Notes: generated from the sequence alone by a model not told the origin. 64,000 nucleotides of DNA from an uncultured Agromyces sp. (GCA_913053875.1 CAJXGN010000006.1:1-64000); one strand, 5' to 3'; shown: positions 1-12,290, numbered from the stretch's first letter. Made by a program: numbers and translations.

Positions 1-70
1 GGAAGCTAAGACTCGCAGCGCCGATGGTACTGCAGGGGCCACCCTGTGGGAGAGTAGGACACCGCCGGAC
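1..70 (+). rRNA. 5S ribosomal RNA, 3' part
   Basis: The first 70 bases match the conserved 3' half of bacterial 5S rRNA: GGAAGCTAAG, then AGCGCCGATGGTACTGCA, and GGGAGAGTAGG near the end, closing with CACCGCCGGAC. The 5' half and presumably the 23S and 16S genes lie before the window. A strong hairpin terminator follows about ten bases later, as expected for the end of an rRNA operon. The exact 3' end is placed by analogy and could be off by one or two bases. Confidence 0.95.
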
Positions 71-80
71 ATACCTTCCG

Positions 81-117
81 AGATGGCCACCCGATGACGG
101 GTGGCCATCTCGCATTT
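81..117 (+). terminator. Intrinsic terminator of the rRNA operon
   Basis: A perfect 13-bp stem (81-93 with 98-110) closes on a four-base loop (ATGA) and is followed by CGCATTT. It sits directly after the 5S gene and separates it from the next coding unit. Confidence 0.9.
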
Positions 118-187
118 AAGCACCCACCCGCGAGGCATCTCCCGCAGTACGGTGGACAACGACAACAGCACAGACGACAGGAACATC

Positions 188-1561
188 GTGGACGACGAGC
201 GCAAGAAGCGTCCGGAGCAGGCTCCGGATCGAGCCGGCACGTCCGGCAGCGGCGAGCGACGGAACTCGTCCCGGAGCGGCGCCCGCAGCGGCGACCGGAA
301 GCCTGCGCGTTCGGGCGGCGGCGCGAAGGGCGGCTCGGCGAAGGGCGGCTCGGGTCGTAGCTCGGAGCGCAAGCCCTACAGCGGTGACCGGAAGTCGTCT
401 GGCGGCGATCGCGACCGCAAGTCGTCCGGCGGTGATCGTACGCCCTACGGCGACCGGAAGCCGCGTCGCGACGGCGATCGTCCGCGTCAGCCGCGTGAGT
501 ACGATGGCGACCGGCGGTCCTCTTCGGATCGGGGAGGCCGTCCCGATCGCGCAGGCCGTCCCGATCGCACGGATCGCGCAGGTCGTCCCGACCGTTCCGG
601 TCGTCCGGACCGTTCGGGTCGCGGGCCGCAGACGGCCCGCTACGACCGCGACGGCGGCAAGCGCGGAGGCCGCCAGGGACAGGGTCGTGTCGCCGGTCGC
701 GGTCCGCAGCGCGCGCCGCGCGAGGAGCGCGAGTCGACGCCGCGGCGCTACGTGCCCGAGCTCGACCCGTCGATCGACCCGCGCGAGCTCGACCGCGCCG
801 CGCGCGCGGAGCTGAAGACGCTCAGCAAGGAGAACGCCGAGCAGGTCGCGAAGCACCTGGTCGCCGCGTCCCGGCTGCTCGACGACGACCCGGCACGCGC
901 GCACGAGCACGCCCTCGAGGCGGCGCACCGTGCGGGCCGCGTCGCGGTCGTCCGCGAGTCGCTCGCCATCACGGCCTATGCGACCGGCGACTTCGCGCTC
1001 GCGCTCCGCGAGCTGCGCACGTATCGACGCATCTCCGGACGAGACGACCAACTGCCGCTCATGGTCGACAGCGAGCGGGGCGTCGGCCGCCCGGAGAAGG
1101 CGCTCGAGCTCGGCCGCTCGGTCGACCGCTCGTCGCTCGACACCGTCGTGCAGGTCGGCCTCGCGATCGCCATGTCGGGCGCACGGCTCGACCTCGGCCA
1201 GGCCGAGGACGCGCTCTCGGAGCTCGAGATCCCGCAGCTCGACCCCGATCGTGCGTTCAGCTGGAGCCCTGCCCTCTTCGACGCGTACGCGGAGGTGCTC
1301 GAGGAACTCGGGCGCGACGCCGCCGCAGCCGAGTGGCGCGAGCGATCGGCGCGGGCCGAGGCGGCGCTCGATGCGGCATCCGCCGGCAACGAGACCGTCA
1401 CGGTGTTCGAGATGGCCGAGGAGGAGCCCGTGGAAGTTCCCGCGGCTCCCGTGGCGGAGCCCGCGGCTGAGCCCGCCGAGTCTGCCGAGTCTGCCGAGTC
1501 TGCCGAGCCCGCCGAGTCTGCGGAAGCCGACGATGACGCCGCTGCGACGCCCGAAGACTGA
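188..1561 (+). CDS. Helical-repeat (TPR-like) protein with long disordered arginine-rich N-terminus
   Basis: No enzymatic role can be read from the sequence. The predicted protein has about 457 residues in three parts. Roughly the first 185 residues are low complexity, rich in Arg, Gly, Ser and Asp, with GRPDR-type repeats. A helical segment at about 190-395 has the alternating Ala/Leu/Glu pattern of tetratricopeptide-like repeats. The tail is Ala/Glu/Ser-rich with AES repeats. The basic tail suggests RNA or ribosome association, which is inference. The start is the GTG at 188, because ACAGGAAC lies just upstream; an earlier in-frame GTG at 152 is possible. The gene follows the rRNA operon and its end overlaps the next gene by 29 bases, so they are probably co-transcribed. 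Confidence 0.75.
   Translation: MDDERKKRPEQAPDRAGTSGSGERRNSSRSGARSGDRKPARSGGGAKGGSAKGGSGRSSERKPYSGDRKSSGGDRDRKSSGGDRTPYGDRKPRRDGDRPRQPREYDGDRRSSSDRGGRPDRAGRPDRTDRAGRPDRSGRPDRSGRGPQTARYDRDGGKRGGRQGQGRVAGRGPQRAPREERESTPRRYVPELDPSIDPRELDRAARAELKTLSKENAEQVAKHLVAASRLLDDDPARAHEHALEAAHRAGRVAVVRESLAITAYATGDFALALRELRTYRRISGRDDQLPLMVDSERGVGRPEKALELGRSVDRSSLDTVVQVGLAIAMSGARLDLGQAEDALSELEIPQLDPDRAFSWSPALFDAYAEVLEELGRDAAAAEWRERSARAEAALDAASAGNETVTVFEMAEEEPVEVPAAPVAEPAAEPAESAESAESAEPAESAEADDDAAATPED
536..619 (+). repeat. Degenerate tandem repeat coding for GRPDR units
   Basis: Repeated units of about 12-18 bases built on GGCCGTCCCGATCGC encode successive Gly-Arg-Pro-Asp-Arg-(Ala/Ser) motifs in the disordered N-terminal part of the protein at 188-1561. 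Copies differ mostly by synonymous changes, so the peptide repeat rather than the DNA appears to be kept. Confidence 0.75.
1475..1519 (+). repeat. 9-base tandem repeat GCCGAGTCT
   Basis: Five consecutive 9-base units, four of GCCGAGTCT and one variant ending CCC, encode Ala-Glu-Ser/Pro repeats near the C-terminus of the protein at 188-1561. Such near-identical units are prone to copy-number change. Confidence 0.85.
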
Positions 1562-2558
1562 GCCCGCGACCCCGCTCGACGGGGCAGATGCAGTGCTCGC
1601 CGACCTCGACGGCGTGGTGTACGCCGGGGCGGACGCGCTGCCGCACGCCGTGGAGAGCCTCCGGCTGGCCGCGGCATCCGTGCCCGTCGGGTACATCACG
1701 AACAACGCCTCGCGCAGTGACGCGACCGTCGCCCGCCACCTGTCGGAGCTCGGCCTCGACGTCGCGCCCGAGCACGTGGTGACCTCGCCGCAGGCGGCGA
1801 TGCGCCTGCTGACGCGGGCGGTCGAGCCCGGGGCATCCGTGCTCGTCGTCGGCGGCGAGGGCATCGTGATCGAGCTCGAGCGGGCCGGCTACGTGCCGAC
1901 GCGTTCCGCCGAGGACGCGCCCGCCGCGGTCGTGCAGGGCTTCGCGCCCGACGTCGGCTGGGCGCAGCTCGCCGAGGCGGCGTTCGCGATCCAGGACGCG
2001 GCCGAGCGCGGCGGCATCCCGTGGATCGCCACGAACACCGACTGGACGATTCCGGTCGCGCGCGGCATCGCGCCGGGCAACGGCACGCTGGTCTCCGCGG
2101 TGCACACCGCGGTCGGCATCCTGCCGCAGGTGGCGGGCAAGCCCGAGACGCCGATCTTCCTCGAGGCGACGGATCGGTTCGGGGCATCCGCTCCGCTCAT
2201 GATCGGCGACCGGCTGGACACCGACATTCTCGGCGCCAATCGCACGGGGATGCGCTCCGCCCTCGTGCTCACGGGCATCGACCGGGCGAAGCAGGTGCTC
2301 GCGGCGACGCCCGACATGCGTCCCGACTACGTGCTCGCCGACCTGCGCGGGCTGCACGAGCCGTACCCGGAGACGACCACGCGCCGCGACGGCACCGTGA
2401 CCGTCGGCCGCGCGGCCGTGCGCATCGACGGGCGCCGCGTCACGGTCGTGCGAGACGGCGACGACCCGCTCGACCTGCTGCGCGCGGCGAGCCGGGCGAT
2501 CTGGGAGAGCGCCACGCCGATCCACGGGCTCGACGTGCCCGAGCGGCTCTACGCCTGA
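1533..2558 (+). CDS. HAD-superfamily subfamily IIA phosphatase (NagD-like)
   Basis: This is a phosphatase of the NagD / 4-nitrophenylphosphatase group, about 341 residues. Motif I with the catalytic aspartates is ADLDGVVYAG near residues 22-31. Motif II is TNNAS near 55-60. The conserved lysine is in AGKPE near 203, and the metal-binding acidic motif is GDRLDTD near 224-230. Family members act on small phosphate esters such as phosphoglycolate; the physiological substrate cannot be told. The ATG at 1533 lies inside the end of the previous gene (29-base overlap), which implies translational coupling. The C-terminal 60 residues after the HAD core are an extension of unknown role. Confidence 0.92.
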   Translation: MTPLRRPKTEPATPLDGADAVLADLDGVVYAGADALPHAVESLRLAAASVPVGYITNNASRSDATVARHLSELGLDVAPEHVVTSPQAAMRLLTRAVEPGASVLVVGGEGIVIELERAGYVPTRSAEDAPAAVVQGFAPDVGWAQLAEAAFAIQDAAERGGIPWIATNTDWTIPVARGIAPGNGTLVSAVHTAVGILPQVAGKPETPIFLEATDRFGASAPLMIGDRLDTDILGANRTGMRSALVLTGIDRAKQVLAATPDMRPDYVLADLRGLHEPYPETTTRRDGTVTVGRAAVRIDGRRVTVVRDGDDPLDLLRAASRAIWESATPIHGLDVPERLYA

Positions 2559-2596
2559 CGGGCCCGGCGTCCGCGGTCACGCGATAGCGTGGTTGC

Positions 2597-2836
2597 GTGA
2601 GTGACGCACCGCCCGAGGACGCCGGCCCAGTGGAGGCCAGCCCAGTGGACGCCGACCCGGAGCACGATGCCCCCGAGGCGTCCGCCGCTCCGCACGCCGA
2701 CGACGCGACCCGGCTGGCCGAACGCCTGGCCGCCATCGAGGAACTGCCGCTCGAGCAGCGCGCCACGGCGTTCGAGCAGCTGCACGGCGAGCTGCGCGCC
2801 CAGCTCGAGGGCGCCGACCCGGAGGCGGCCGACTGA
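2597..2836 (+). CDS. Small acidic hypothetical protein
   Basis: A 79-residue protein, very acidic and alanine-rich. Its N-terminal third is Pro/Asp/Glu-rich and probably disordered, and its C-terminal half (about 36-70) is a likely amphipathic helix (RLAERLAAIEELPLEQRA). No domain is recognised. The GTG start at 2597 is preceded at 2585-2590 by TAGCGT, a good -10 hexamer spaced so that transcription would begin at the start codon, so the mRNA is probably leaderless. Its stop codon TGA is shared with the CTG start of the following tlyA, and its last codons carry that gene's ribosome-binding site, so coupling to tlyA is likely. Confidence 0.75.
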   Translation: MSDAPPEDAGPVEASPVDADPEHDAPEASAAPHADDATRLAERLAAIEELPLEQRATAFEQLHGELRAQLEGADPEAAD

Positions 2837-3648
2837 CCCCCGACGACGGCCGGCTCGACGCGACGCTCGCCGCACGCGGGCTCGCGCGATCGCGCACGCA
2901 TGCGGCGCAACTCATCGCCGCTGGTGACGTCGCCGTCGACGGGCGCGTCGTGCGCAAGGCCTCGACGCGCGTCGCGGCGGGCGCGGACATCGTCGTCGAG
3001 GCATCCGACCACTACGTCAGCCGGGCGGCATGGAAGCTCGTGACGGCGCTCGACGCGTTCGACGTCGACCCGACCGGGCGCACCGTGCTCGACGCCGGCG
3101 CGTCGACGGGCGGATTCAGCCAGGTGCTGCTCGAGCGGGGTGCCGGCACGGTCATCGCGGTCGACGTCGGGCACGACCAGCTCGCACCCGACCTGCGCGA
3201 CGCGCCGGGGCTGGTGCTGGTCGAGGGATGCAACGTGCGCGACCTCGCGCCCGACGTGCTCGCCGAGCTGTCCGGCGTCGCCGAGCGGCCGTCGCTCGTG
3301 ACCGCCGACCTCTCGTTCATCTCGCTGCGCACCGTGCTGCCGGCGCTCCGCGCCACCGCGGCCGACGCCGCCGACTTCGTGCTGCTCGTGAAGCCGCAGT
3401 TCGAGGTGGGCCGCACGGGGGTGAAGGCCGGCGTGGTGCGCGACGACGCGCTGCGCGCCGATGCGGTGATGGACGTGCTCGAGGCGGCGGCGGGCCTCGG
3501 GCTCGGCACGGCCGGGGTCGTGTCCTCCCCAGTGCAGGGCACGCACGGCAACATCGAGCTGCTCGCGTGGTTGCGTGCCGACGGCGGGAGCGATCCGTCA
3601 CAATGGAGGGAACTCGTGACGGCGGAGACGAAGGGCGGTCGGGCGTGA
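2833..3648 (+). CDS. tlyA: TlyA family rRNA 2'-O-methyltransferase / hemolysin
   Basis: TlyA methylates ribose 2'-OH groups of 16S and 23S rRNA in mycobacteria; loss gives capreomycin resistance. The protein has an N-terminal S4 RNA-binding domain (about residues 6-65, RLDATLAARGLARSR), then an FtsJ-like methyltransferase with SAM-binding VLDAGASTGGFS near 86-97, and the later motifs TADLSFIS and LLVKPQFEVG. No ATG, GTG or TTG exists in frame between the stop at 2602-2604 and 2950, and starting at the GTG at 2950 would delete most of the S4 domain. The CTG at 2833 has a strong GGAGG at 2821-2825, seven bases upstream, overlaps the preceding stop as CTGA, and gives 271 residues, the normal family length. 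It is therefore chosen as a rare CTG start. Confidence 0.88.
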   Translation: MTPDDGRLDATLAARGLARSRTHAAQLIAAGDVAVDGRVVRKASTRVAAGADIVVEASDHYVSRAAWKLVTALDAFDVDPTGRTVLDAGASTGGFSQVLLERGAGTVIAVDVGHDQLAPDLRDAPGLVLVEGCNVRDLAPDVLAELSGVAERPSLVTADLSFISLRTVLPALRATAADAADFVLLVKPQFEVGRTGVKAGVVRDDALRADAVMDVLEAAAGLGLGTAGVVSSPVQGTHGNIELLAWLRADGGSDPSQWRELVTAETKGGRA

Positions 3649-4554
3649 GCGAAGCGCGGCACTTCCTGGTCGTCTCGCACACCGGACGCCGCGACTCGCT
3701 GGAGGCCACCTCGGAGGTGTGCCGGCAGCTGTCCGCGGCGGGTGCGATCCCCGTGATCGCCGACGAGCAGTGGGACGACCTGCACGTGTTCGACCCCGAC
3801 ATGAACGGCAACGCGCAGCGCCTCGAGGCCGACGTGTCGCTCGCCGACATCGAGCTCGTCATCGTCCTGGGCGGCGACGGCACCATCCTGCGCGCCGCCG
3901 AGATGGTGCGCGGTCACTCCGCCCCGCTCCTCGGCGTGAACCTCGGGCACGTGGGCTTCCTCGCCGAGTCGGAGCGCGACGACCTCGGGTACACGGTCAC
4001 CCGGGCGCTCGCCCGCGACTACGAGGTCGAGGAGCGCATGGCGCTCGCGGTGCGGGTGAAGCACGGCATGGACGTGGTCTGGGAGAGCTGGGCGCTCAAC
4101 GAGGTCACCGTCGAGAAGGCCGAGCGCGAGCGGCTGCTCGAGGTCGTGATCGAGGTCGACCGGCGGCCGCTGTCGTCATTCGGATGCGACGGGGTGGTCG
4201 TCTCCACGCCGACAGGTTCGACCGCGTACGCGTTCTCCGCCGGCGGCCCCGTGGTGTGGCCGGCGGTCGAGGCGATGCTGCTCGTGCCGCTCAGCGCGCA
4301 CGCGCTGTTCGCGCGGCCGCTCGTGGTGGGGCCCGAGTCGTCGCTCGCCGTCGAGGTGCTCGACCGCACGAACGCCTCGGGCGTGCTCTGGTGCGACGGG
4401 CGGCGCATGCACGACCTGCCGCCCGGCGCTCGCGTCATCGTGCGGCGGTCGGACACGCCCGTGCGCCTCGCGCGCCTGCACGAGGCGCCGTTCACCGACC
4501 GGCTCGTCAACAAGTTCCGACTCCCCGTCGCGGGGTGGAGAGGGCCCGGTACGC

Positions 4555-4562
<8 letters not shown>
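3645..4562 (+). CDS. nadK: NAD kinase
   Basis: NAD kinase phosphorylates NAD to NADP using ATP or polyphosphate. The diagnostic GGDGT motif is at about residues 76-80, followed by NLGHVGFLAE and the substrate-binding TPTGSTAYAFSAGG stretch near 190. At 305 residues the length is normal. The GTG start at 3645 overlaps the tlyA stop as GTGA, with purine-rich AAGGGCGG just upstream. An upstream in-frame ATG at 3604 would add 14 residues of low similarity. The order tlyA-nadK-recN is widely conserved in actinobacteria. Confidence 0.96.
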
Positions 4563-8608
<4,046 letters not shown>

Positions 8609-8612
<4 letters not shown>

Positions 8613-9511
8613 GCCCGAGCGCGGTCGAGCCGTACCTGCGCCACCTCACCATCGAGCGGGGGCTGTCGGGCAACACCGTCGCGGCGTACCGGCGCGACCT
8701 CGACCGCTACGGGGCGTGGCTCGCCGCGCGCGGCGTCGACGACGCGGCATCCGTCACCGAACAGGACGTCGTGGACTTCGTCGCCTCGCTGCGCGCGGAC
8801 CCGGAGCATCCGATGGCCGCCTCGTCGGTCGCCCGCATCCTGTCGTCGGTGCGCGGCCTGCACCGCTTCCTCGTCGAGGAGGGCCGCGCCGCGACCGACC
8901 CGACGGCGGACGTGCGGCCGCCGAAGCTCGCCTCGCGCCTGCCGAAGGCGATCTCGGTCGAGGAGGTGCAGGCGCTGCTCGACGCCACCGGCGGCGACGA
9001 CCCGGTCGCGTTACGCGACCGCGCGCTGCTCGAACTGCTGTACGCGACCGGCGCGCGCGTCTCGGAGGCCGTCGCGCTGAACGTCGACGACGTGCAGGAC
9101 GCGGAGGTCGTGCGCCTCCTCGGCAAGGGCGGCAAGCAGCGCATCGTGCCCGTCGGCAGCTTCGCACGCGAGGCGCTCGGCGCGTACCTCGTGCGCGTGC
9201 GTCCCGACTTCGCCGCTCGCGGCCGGTCGACGCCCGCGCTGTTCCTCGGCCCTCGCGGGGCGCGCATGTCGCGGCAGAGCGCGTGGCTCGCGATCCGCGC
9301 GGCGGCCGAGCGCGCGGGCATCCGCGCCGAGATCTCGCCGCACACGCTGCGCCACTCGTTCGCGACCCACCTGCTCGCCGGCGGTGCCGACGTGCGCGTC
9401 GTGCAGGAGCTGCTCGGCCACTCGTCCGTAGCGACGACTCAGATCTACACGCTGGTCACGGTCGACACACTCCGGGATATGTACACGGCCGCACACCCTC
9501 GCGCTCGCTAG
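8609..9511 (+). CDS. xerD: Site-specific tyrosine recombinase XerD
   Basis: XerD, with XerC, resolves chromosome dimers at dif sites. The 300-residue protein has an N-terminal core-binding domain ([23 protein letters not shown]) and a C-terminal catalytic domain. Catalytic residues are visible: Arg in TGARVSE near 149, His-x-x-Arg in [14 protein letters not shown] near 244-250, His in LGHSS near 271, and nucleophile Tyr in TQIYTL near 280. The start ATG overlaps the NUDIX stop as ATGA. In related genomes xerD is normally followed directly by parA; here an extra cassette intervenes. Confidence 0.96.
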
Positions 9512-9518
9512 CGGACCC

Positions 9519-9548
9519 TTGACACCGCGGGCCGCCCGTCGGGATCAT
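9519..9548 (+). promoter_or_regulatory. Putative promoter of the three-gene cassette
   Basis: A perfect TTGACA (9519-9524) is followed after 18 bases by GATCAT (9543-9548), a weak -10. Transcription would start near 9555, about 40 bases before the GTG of the first cassette gene. It lies immediately after the xerD stop, so the cassette can be expressed separately from xerD. No activity is proven. Confidence 0.45.
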
Positions 9549-9597
9549 CGGGATCAGCCGTAGCACTTCCGCCGTTCCGCCGACCGATGGATGAATC

Positions 9598-10452
9598 GTG
9601 ACCTCCCCTTCGTGGCAGTTCGACTCCGTGTACTTCTCTCCGTCCGCGTGGCGCGATCGTGTCCGCGACATGCTCGAGTCCGGTCCCGCCGATCCGTTCC
9701 TCGACGGTAACGAGCGAGTCGTGCGTGGCCTTCTCGAGGCGGAGATGCGGGTCGTCGTCAACATACCGACGTCTGCGTTGATCGGCTTCCTCGCCGATGG
9801 GCGGTACCAGAACGCGTACGAACGTCGGATCGGCCAGCCGTCGCCACAGGAACTCGGACAGGTGGATGCCGACTGGGATCGTCGGGTGCGGGTCGATGAG
9901 CGCCTCGACATCGCCGACCGCTACTTCGGCGCCCTCGCACTGGGCGGCTACGGCGTCCGCTACTACGGCGAGTGGTGCCTGGTGCTCGCGATCGACTCGA
10001 TCTCGCCCGAGACGAGCCTGTTCGATCGCGACTCCTTCGACATCGAGTTCGAACCCCTGTTGAGTTCGCCCGAGTTGGTCGACCTGCTTCGGGGCGACTG
10101 GTCCGAGCGCATGGACGTGGCGATCATGACGGTCCTCACGCGGCTACGGACCGGCCCGCGCCTCGTGACCAGGGGGACCATCTCCGATCTGCTCCTCGAC
10201 GACCAGGAGTTCGTCGAGGTCCAGATGGCGCCGTTCGGGTCGGCCGCGGAGGCGAGCGGATTCGCGCCGAGTGGCGTGGAGTCCATTCGGCAGCACCCTG
10301 ACGATGTCGGCCTCGAATCCACGATCCGCAGCAAGGAGGCAGCGGGCTTGCCGTTGACCGGTGCGGAGCTACTCTGGGTCGAGCGTCGCGCGGATGCCCG
10401 AAGGCGTCTCCATGGCTGGGGCCTGACGCCGGAAGGCGCCTTCGATGCGTGA
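9598..10452 (+). CDS. Cassette protein A, unknown function (possible ADP-ribosyltransferase-like fold)
   Basis: A soluble protein of 284 residues with no domain I can assign firmly. Blocks seen in order are IGFLADGRYQNAYERR (about 60-75), YGVRYYGEWCLVLAID (about 120-135), DRDSFDIEFEP and, after a gap, DQEFVEVQMAPFG (about 200-212). This spacing loosely resembles DUF3626-type proteins, which have an ADP-ribosyltransferase-like fold ending in a beta strand with a Gln/Glu-x-Gln/Glu element. The comparison is from memory and weak. The GTG start has no clear ribosome-binding site. Codon use is less extreme than in flanking genes (more TTG, GAA and GTT). Its end overlaps the next gene by eight bases. 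Confidence 0.7.
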   Translation: MTSPSWQFDSVYFSPSAWRDRVRDMLESGPADPFLDGNERVVRGLLEAEMRVVVNIPTSALIGFLADGRYQNAYERRIGQPSPQELGQVDADWDRRVRVDERLDIADRYFGALALGGYGVRYYGEWCLVLAIDSISPETSLFDRDSFDIEFEPLLSSPELVDLLRGDWSERMDVAIMTVLTRLRTGPRLVTRGTISDLLLDDQEFVEVQMAPFGSAAEASGFAPSGVESIRQHPDDVGLESTIRSKEAAGLPLTGAELLWVERRADARRRLHGWGLTPEGAFDA

Positions 10453-11536
10453 ACGCTGGAGATCCTCGGAGTCGGAGGGCTGGGGGTTCTCGGAGCCCGA
10501 CGCGTGGGGACCCTCGGCGCCGGAGCGCTGGAAGCGGTCGTCGCCGGAACGTTGGACCATCGACTCCTGGGCGGTTACCGATGGACTGCTGTTCGCGACC
10601 GACGGTTCCGTTCAAGCCGGCCGTGGACGGACGGTCTACCTCCGGGCGCCGTACTTCCGACCGGTGACCGTGGCCCGCAGGTCGATCGCGCTGAGCGCGG
10701 CACGAACGGGGTTCCAGGCGGGCTTCTACGGGCCGGACGGCGTGCCGATCGCGTTTCGCGATCTCGACGAGGTCGTCGAGCTCTGCCGACGAGCATACGT
10801 CGCGGGCGGTTTGGGTCCGGACTCCGGCGCCGGGGCCGGCGAGCCCAGCGGCGAGGGTCCCCCACGATGGAGTCCCGACTCCGGCCTCGAGACATTCGGT
10901 CGTGAGGCCTCGGCGCCCGGACGGTCGTGGCTTCCCGAGGATGAGTCCGTCATGGTCGCCGATGCGCTGGGCGATCTCCTGCATGAGGACGACACCTGGT
11001 CCCTCATGGGGCACTACGCCTCCCTGACATTCGATGAGCTGGTTCACCGGGACTTCCGATGGTCGCTCCTCGACTCCGACCCCGATGGCCGGAGGTTCGT
11101 GGACGAGTTCTGGCGCCCGGGGCCTGATCACTTCGTGACGCAGCGGGGGCGGATCTACCTTCCGGAGCCGACGCGACTGATGATCGACGCGTTCCGATCG
11201 ATGGAAGTGCGGGCGATTCCGGGTCGATACGGGACGCCGCTGTCGCTGGGCGCCCACTCGGCGCGGTTGCAGGTGGACACCGGCATCAGGCGCACGAACG
11301 GCACCGTCGCCGGCATCCTGCCCGCACTCGTCGGGTTCTTGCTCGCCGCATGGAGTCGGGGCGACCGGCGGTTGGCGAGCAAGGATCGACGCGACCACAT
11401 CGGCGCGATGCTGGACGGCAGCGTGTTCCCGTCAGGCAAGCTCCCCGAGGAGGCGGAGGCGGAGCTCACGCGATACATCGCGGCGCAGGTCGGACTGCCC
11501 GACCCCGGACCAGCACATGGGAGAGTGAACGCGTGA
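10445..11536 (+). CDS. Cassette protein B, unknown function, Trp-repeat N-terminus
   Basis: A 363-residue protein without a recognised domain. The first 40 residues carry degenerate repeats with tryptophans every eight to ten residues (SEGWGF, PDAWGP, PERWKR, PERWTI). A compact region follows (about 41-125, containing VYLRAPYFRPVTVARR), then a Pro/Gly/Ser-rich linker (about 126-165), and a larger C-terminal domain from about 175. No signal peptide or membrane segment is clear. GGAAGG at 10431-10436 lies eight bases before the ATG. The gene overlaps both neighbours (eight bases upstream, GTGA overlap downstream), so the three proteins should be made together. Confidence 0.7.
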   Translation: MRERWRSSESEGWGFSEPDAWGPSAPERWKRSSPERWTIDSWAVTDGLLFATDGSVQAGRGRTVYLRAPYFRPVTVARRSIALSAARTGFQAGFYGPDGVPIAFRDLDEVVELCRRAYVAGGLGPDSGAGAGEPSGEGPPRWSPDSGLETFGREASAPGRSWLPEDESVMVADALGDLLHEDDTWSLMGHYASLTFDELVHRDFRWSLLDSDPDGRRFVDEFWRPGPDHFVTQRGRIYLPEPTRLMIDAFRSMEVRAIPGRYGTPLSLGAHSARLQVDTGIRRTNGTVAGILPALVGFLLAAWSRGDRRLASKDRRDHIGAMLDGSVFPSGKLPEEAEAELTRYIAAQVGLPDPGPAHGRVNA

Positions 11537-12246
11537 ACAGCGAGAGTCGGATGCTTCGGGGCGCGGTTGCCACCATGTTCGCGCTCGGCGGCGCGGTGCT
11601 CGTCGGCTCCATGCTGCTGCTCTGGCTGGCGGGACTCGATGCGCCGACCGCGATCGGGTTCGGCCTGATCGGCACCGCGCTGGTCCTGGCGGCGGCCTTC
11701 TTCGACCGCTTGACCGGCCTCAAGATCGGAGCGACCAGCCTGGAGGTCACGATCCGCGAGCTCGGGGCGCCGCGCGCCGCCCAGTTGCTCGGCCGCGCCG
11801 ACATCTCGGGCATGGTGTCCGCGTACGCGTTCGTCAGATCGGAGCTGGGCACGAGCTCGGGCACCGGCCCGCTCAAGGTGCTGCTCCAGGACCGCATCGT
11901 CGCCCTGGCGAGCGCCTTGGCGATGCAGGAGAAGTTCCGCGCCGCGGAGGTGCGGAAGATCTTCGCTGACGGGTCTCCCATCGTCCGCATGATCGCGCTG
12001 GGCCTCATGCGCGGAGACCAGTCGCTCGCCGACGGTGCGACCGTCGTGGACGCGGTGACGTCTTCGAGGACCGGCAACGAGCAGTACCAGGGGCTCCTCC
12101 TCGCGGAGCAGACCTGGCGAAAGCTCTCCGCGGGCGAACGCGACGCCGTCCTGCACGCAGTGGATGAAGACCCTCGAATCGCCGCGGATTCGGACCGCGC
12201 CATCGTCGCTGCGCGGCTCCGCGGCCTCGGCGCGTCGGGAGTGTGA
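11533..12246 (+). CDS. Cassette protein C, two-helix membrane protein with helical cytoplasmic domain
   Basis: A 237-residue protein. Two hydrophobic segments (about 9-31 and 36-56, VGSMLLLWLAGL and GLIGTALVLAAAFF) form an N-terminal hairpin. A short strand-like stretch follows (LKIGATSLEVTI), then about 170 residues of alpha-helical, HEAT-like sequence such as PIVRMIALGLMRGDQ. The architecture is that of a small membrane-anchored sensor or effector, not an enzyme I recognise. GGGAGAG at 11519-11525 serves the GTG start, which overlaps the previous stop. As the only membrane protein of the cassette it may anchor the other two; this is inference. Confidence 0.7.
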   Translation: MNSESRMLRGAVATMFALGGAVLVGSMLLLWLAGLDAPTAIGFGLIGTALVLAAAFFDRLTGLKIGATSLEVTIRELGAPRAAQLLGRADISGMVSAYAFVRSELGTSSGTGPLKVLLQDRIVALASALAMQEKFRAAEVRKIFADGSPIVRMIALGLMRGDQSLADGATVVDAVTSSRTGNEQYQGLLLAEQTWRKLSAGERDAVLHAVDEDPRIAADSDRAIVAARLRGLGASGV

Positions 12247-12290
12247 TGCGGGAGACCGCGTGTGCAGTCCGGCGTGGGACTCGCGCTCGC

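Noticed and set aside
116..1864. Open frame of 582 codons on the minus strand over the first gene.
   Set aside because: Its sequence is Arg/Thr/Val low-complexity and mirrors the plus-strand repeats. The plus-strand frame has a ribosome-binding site and couples to the HAD gene.
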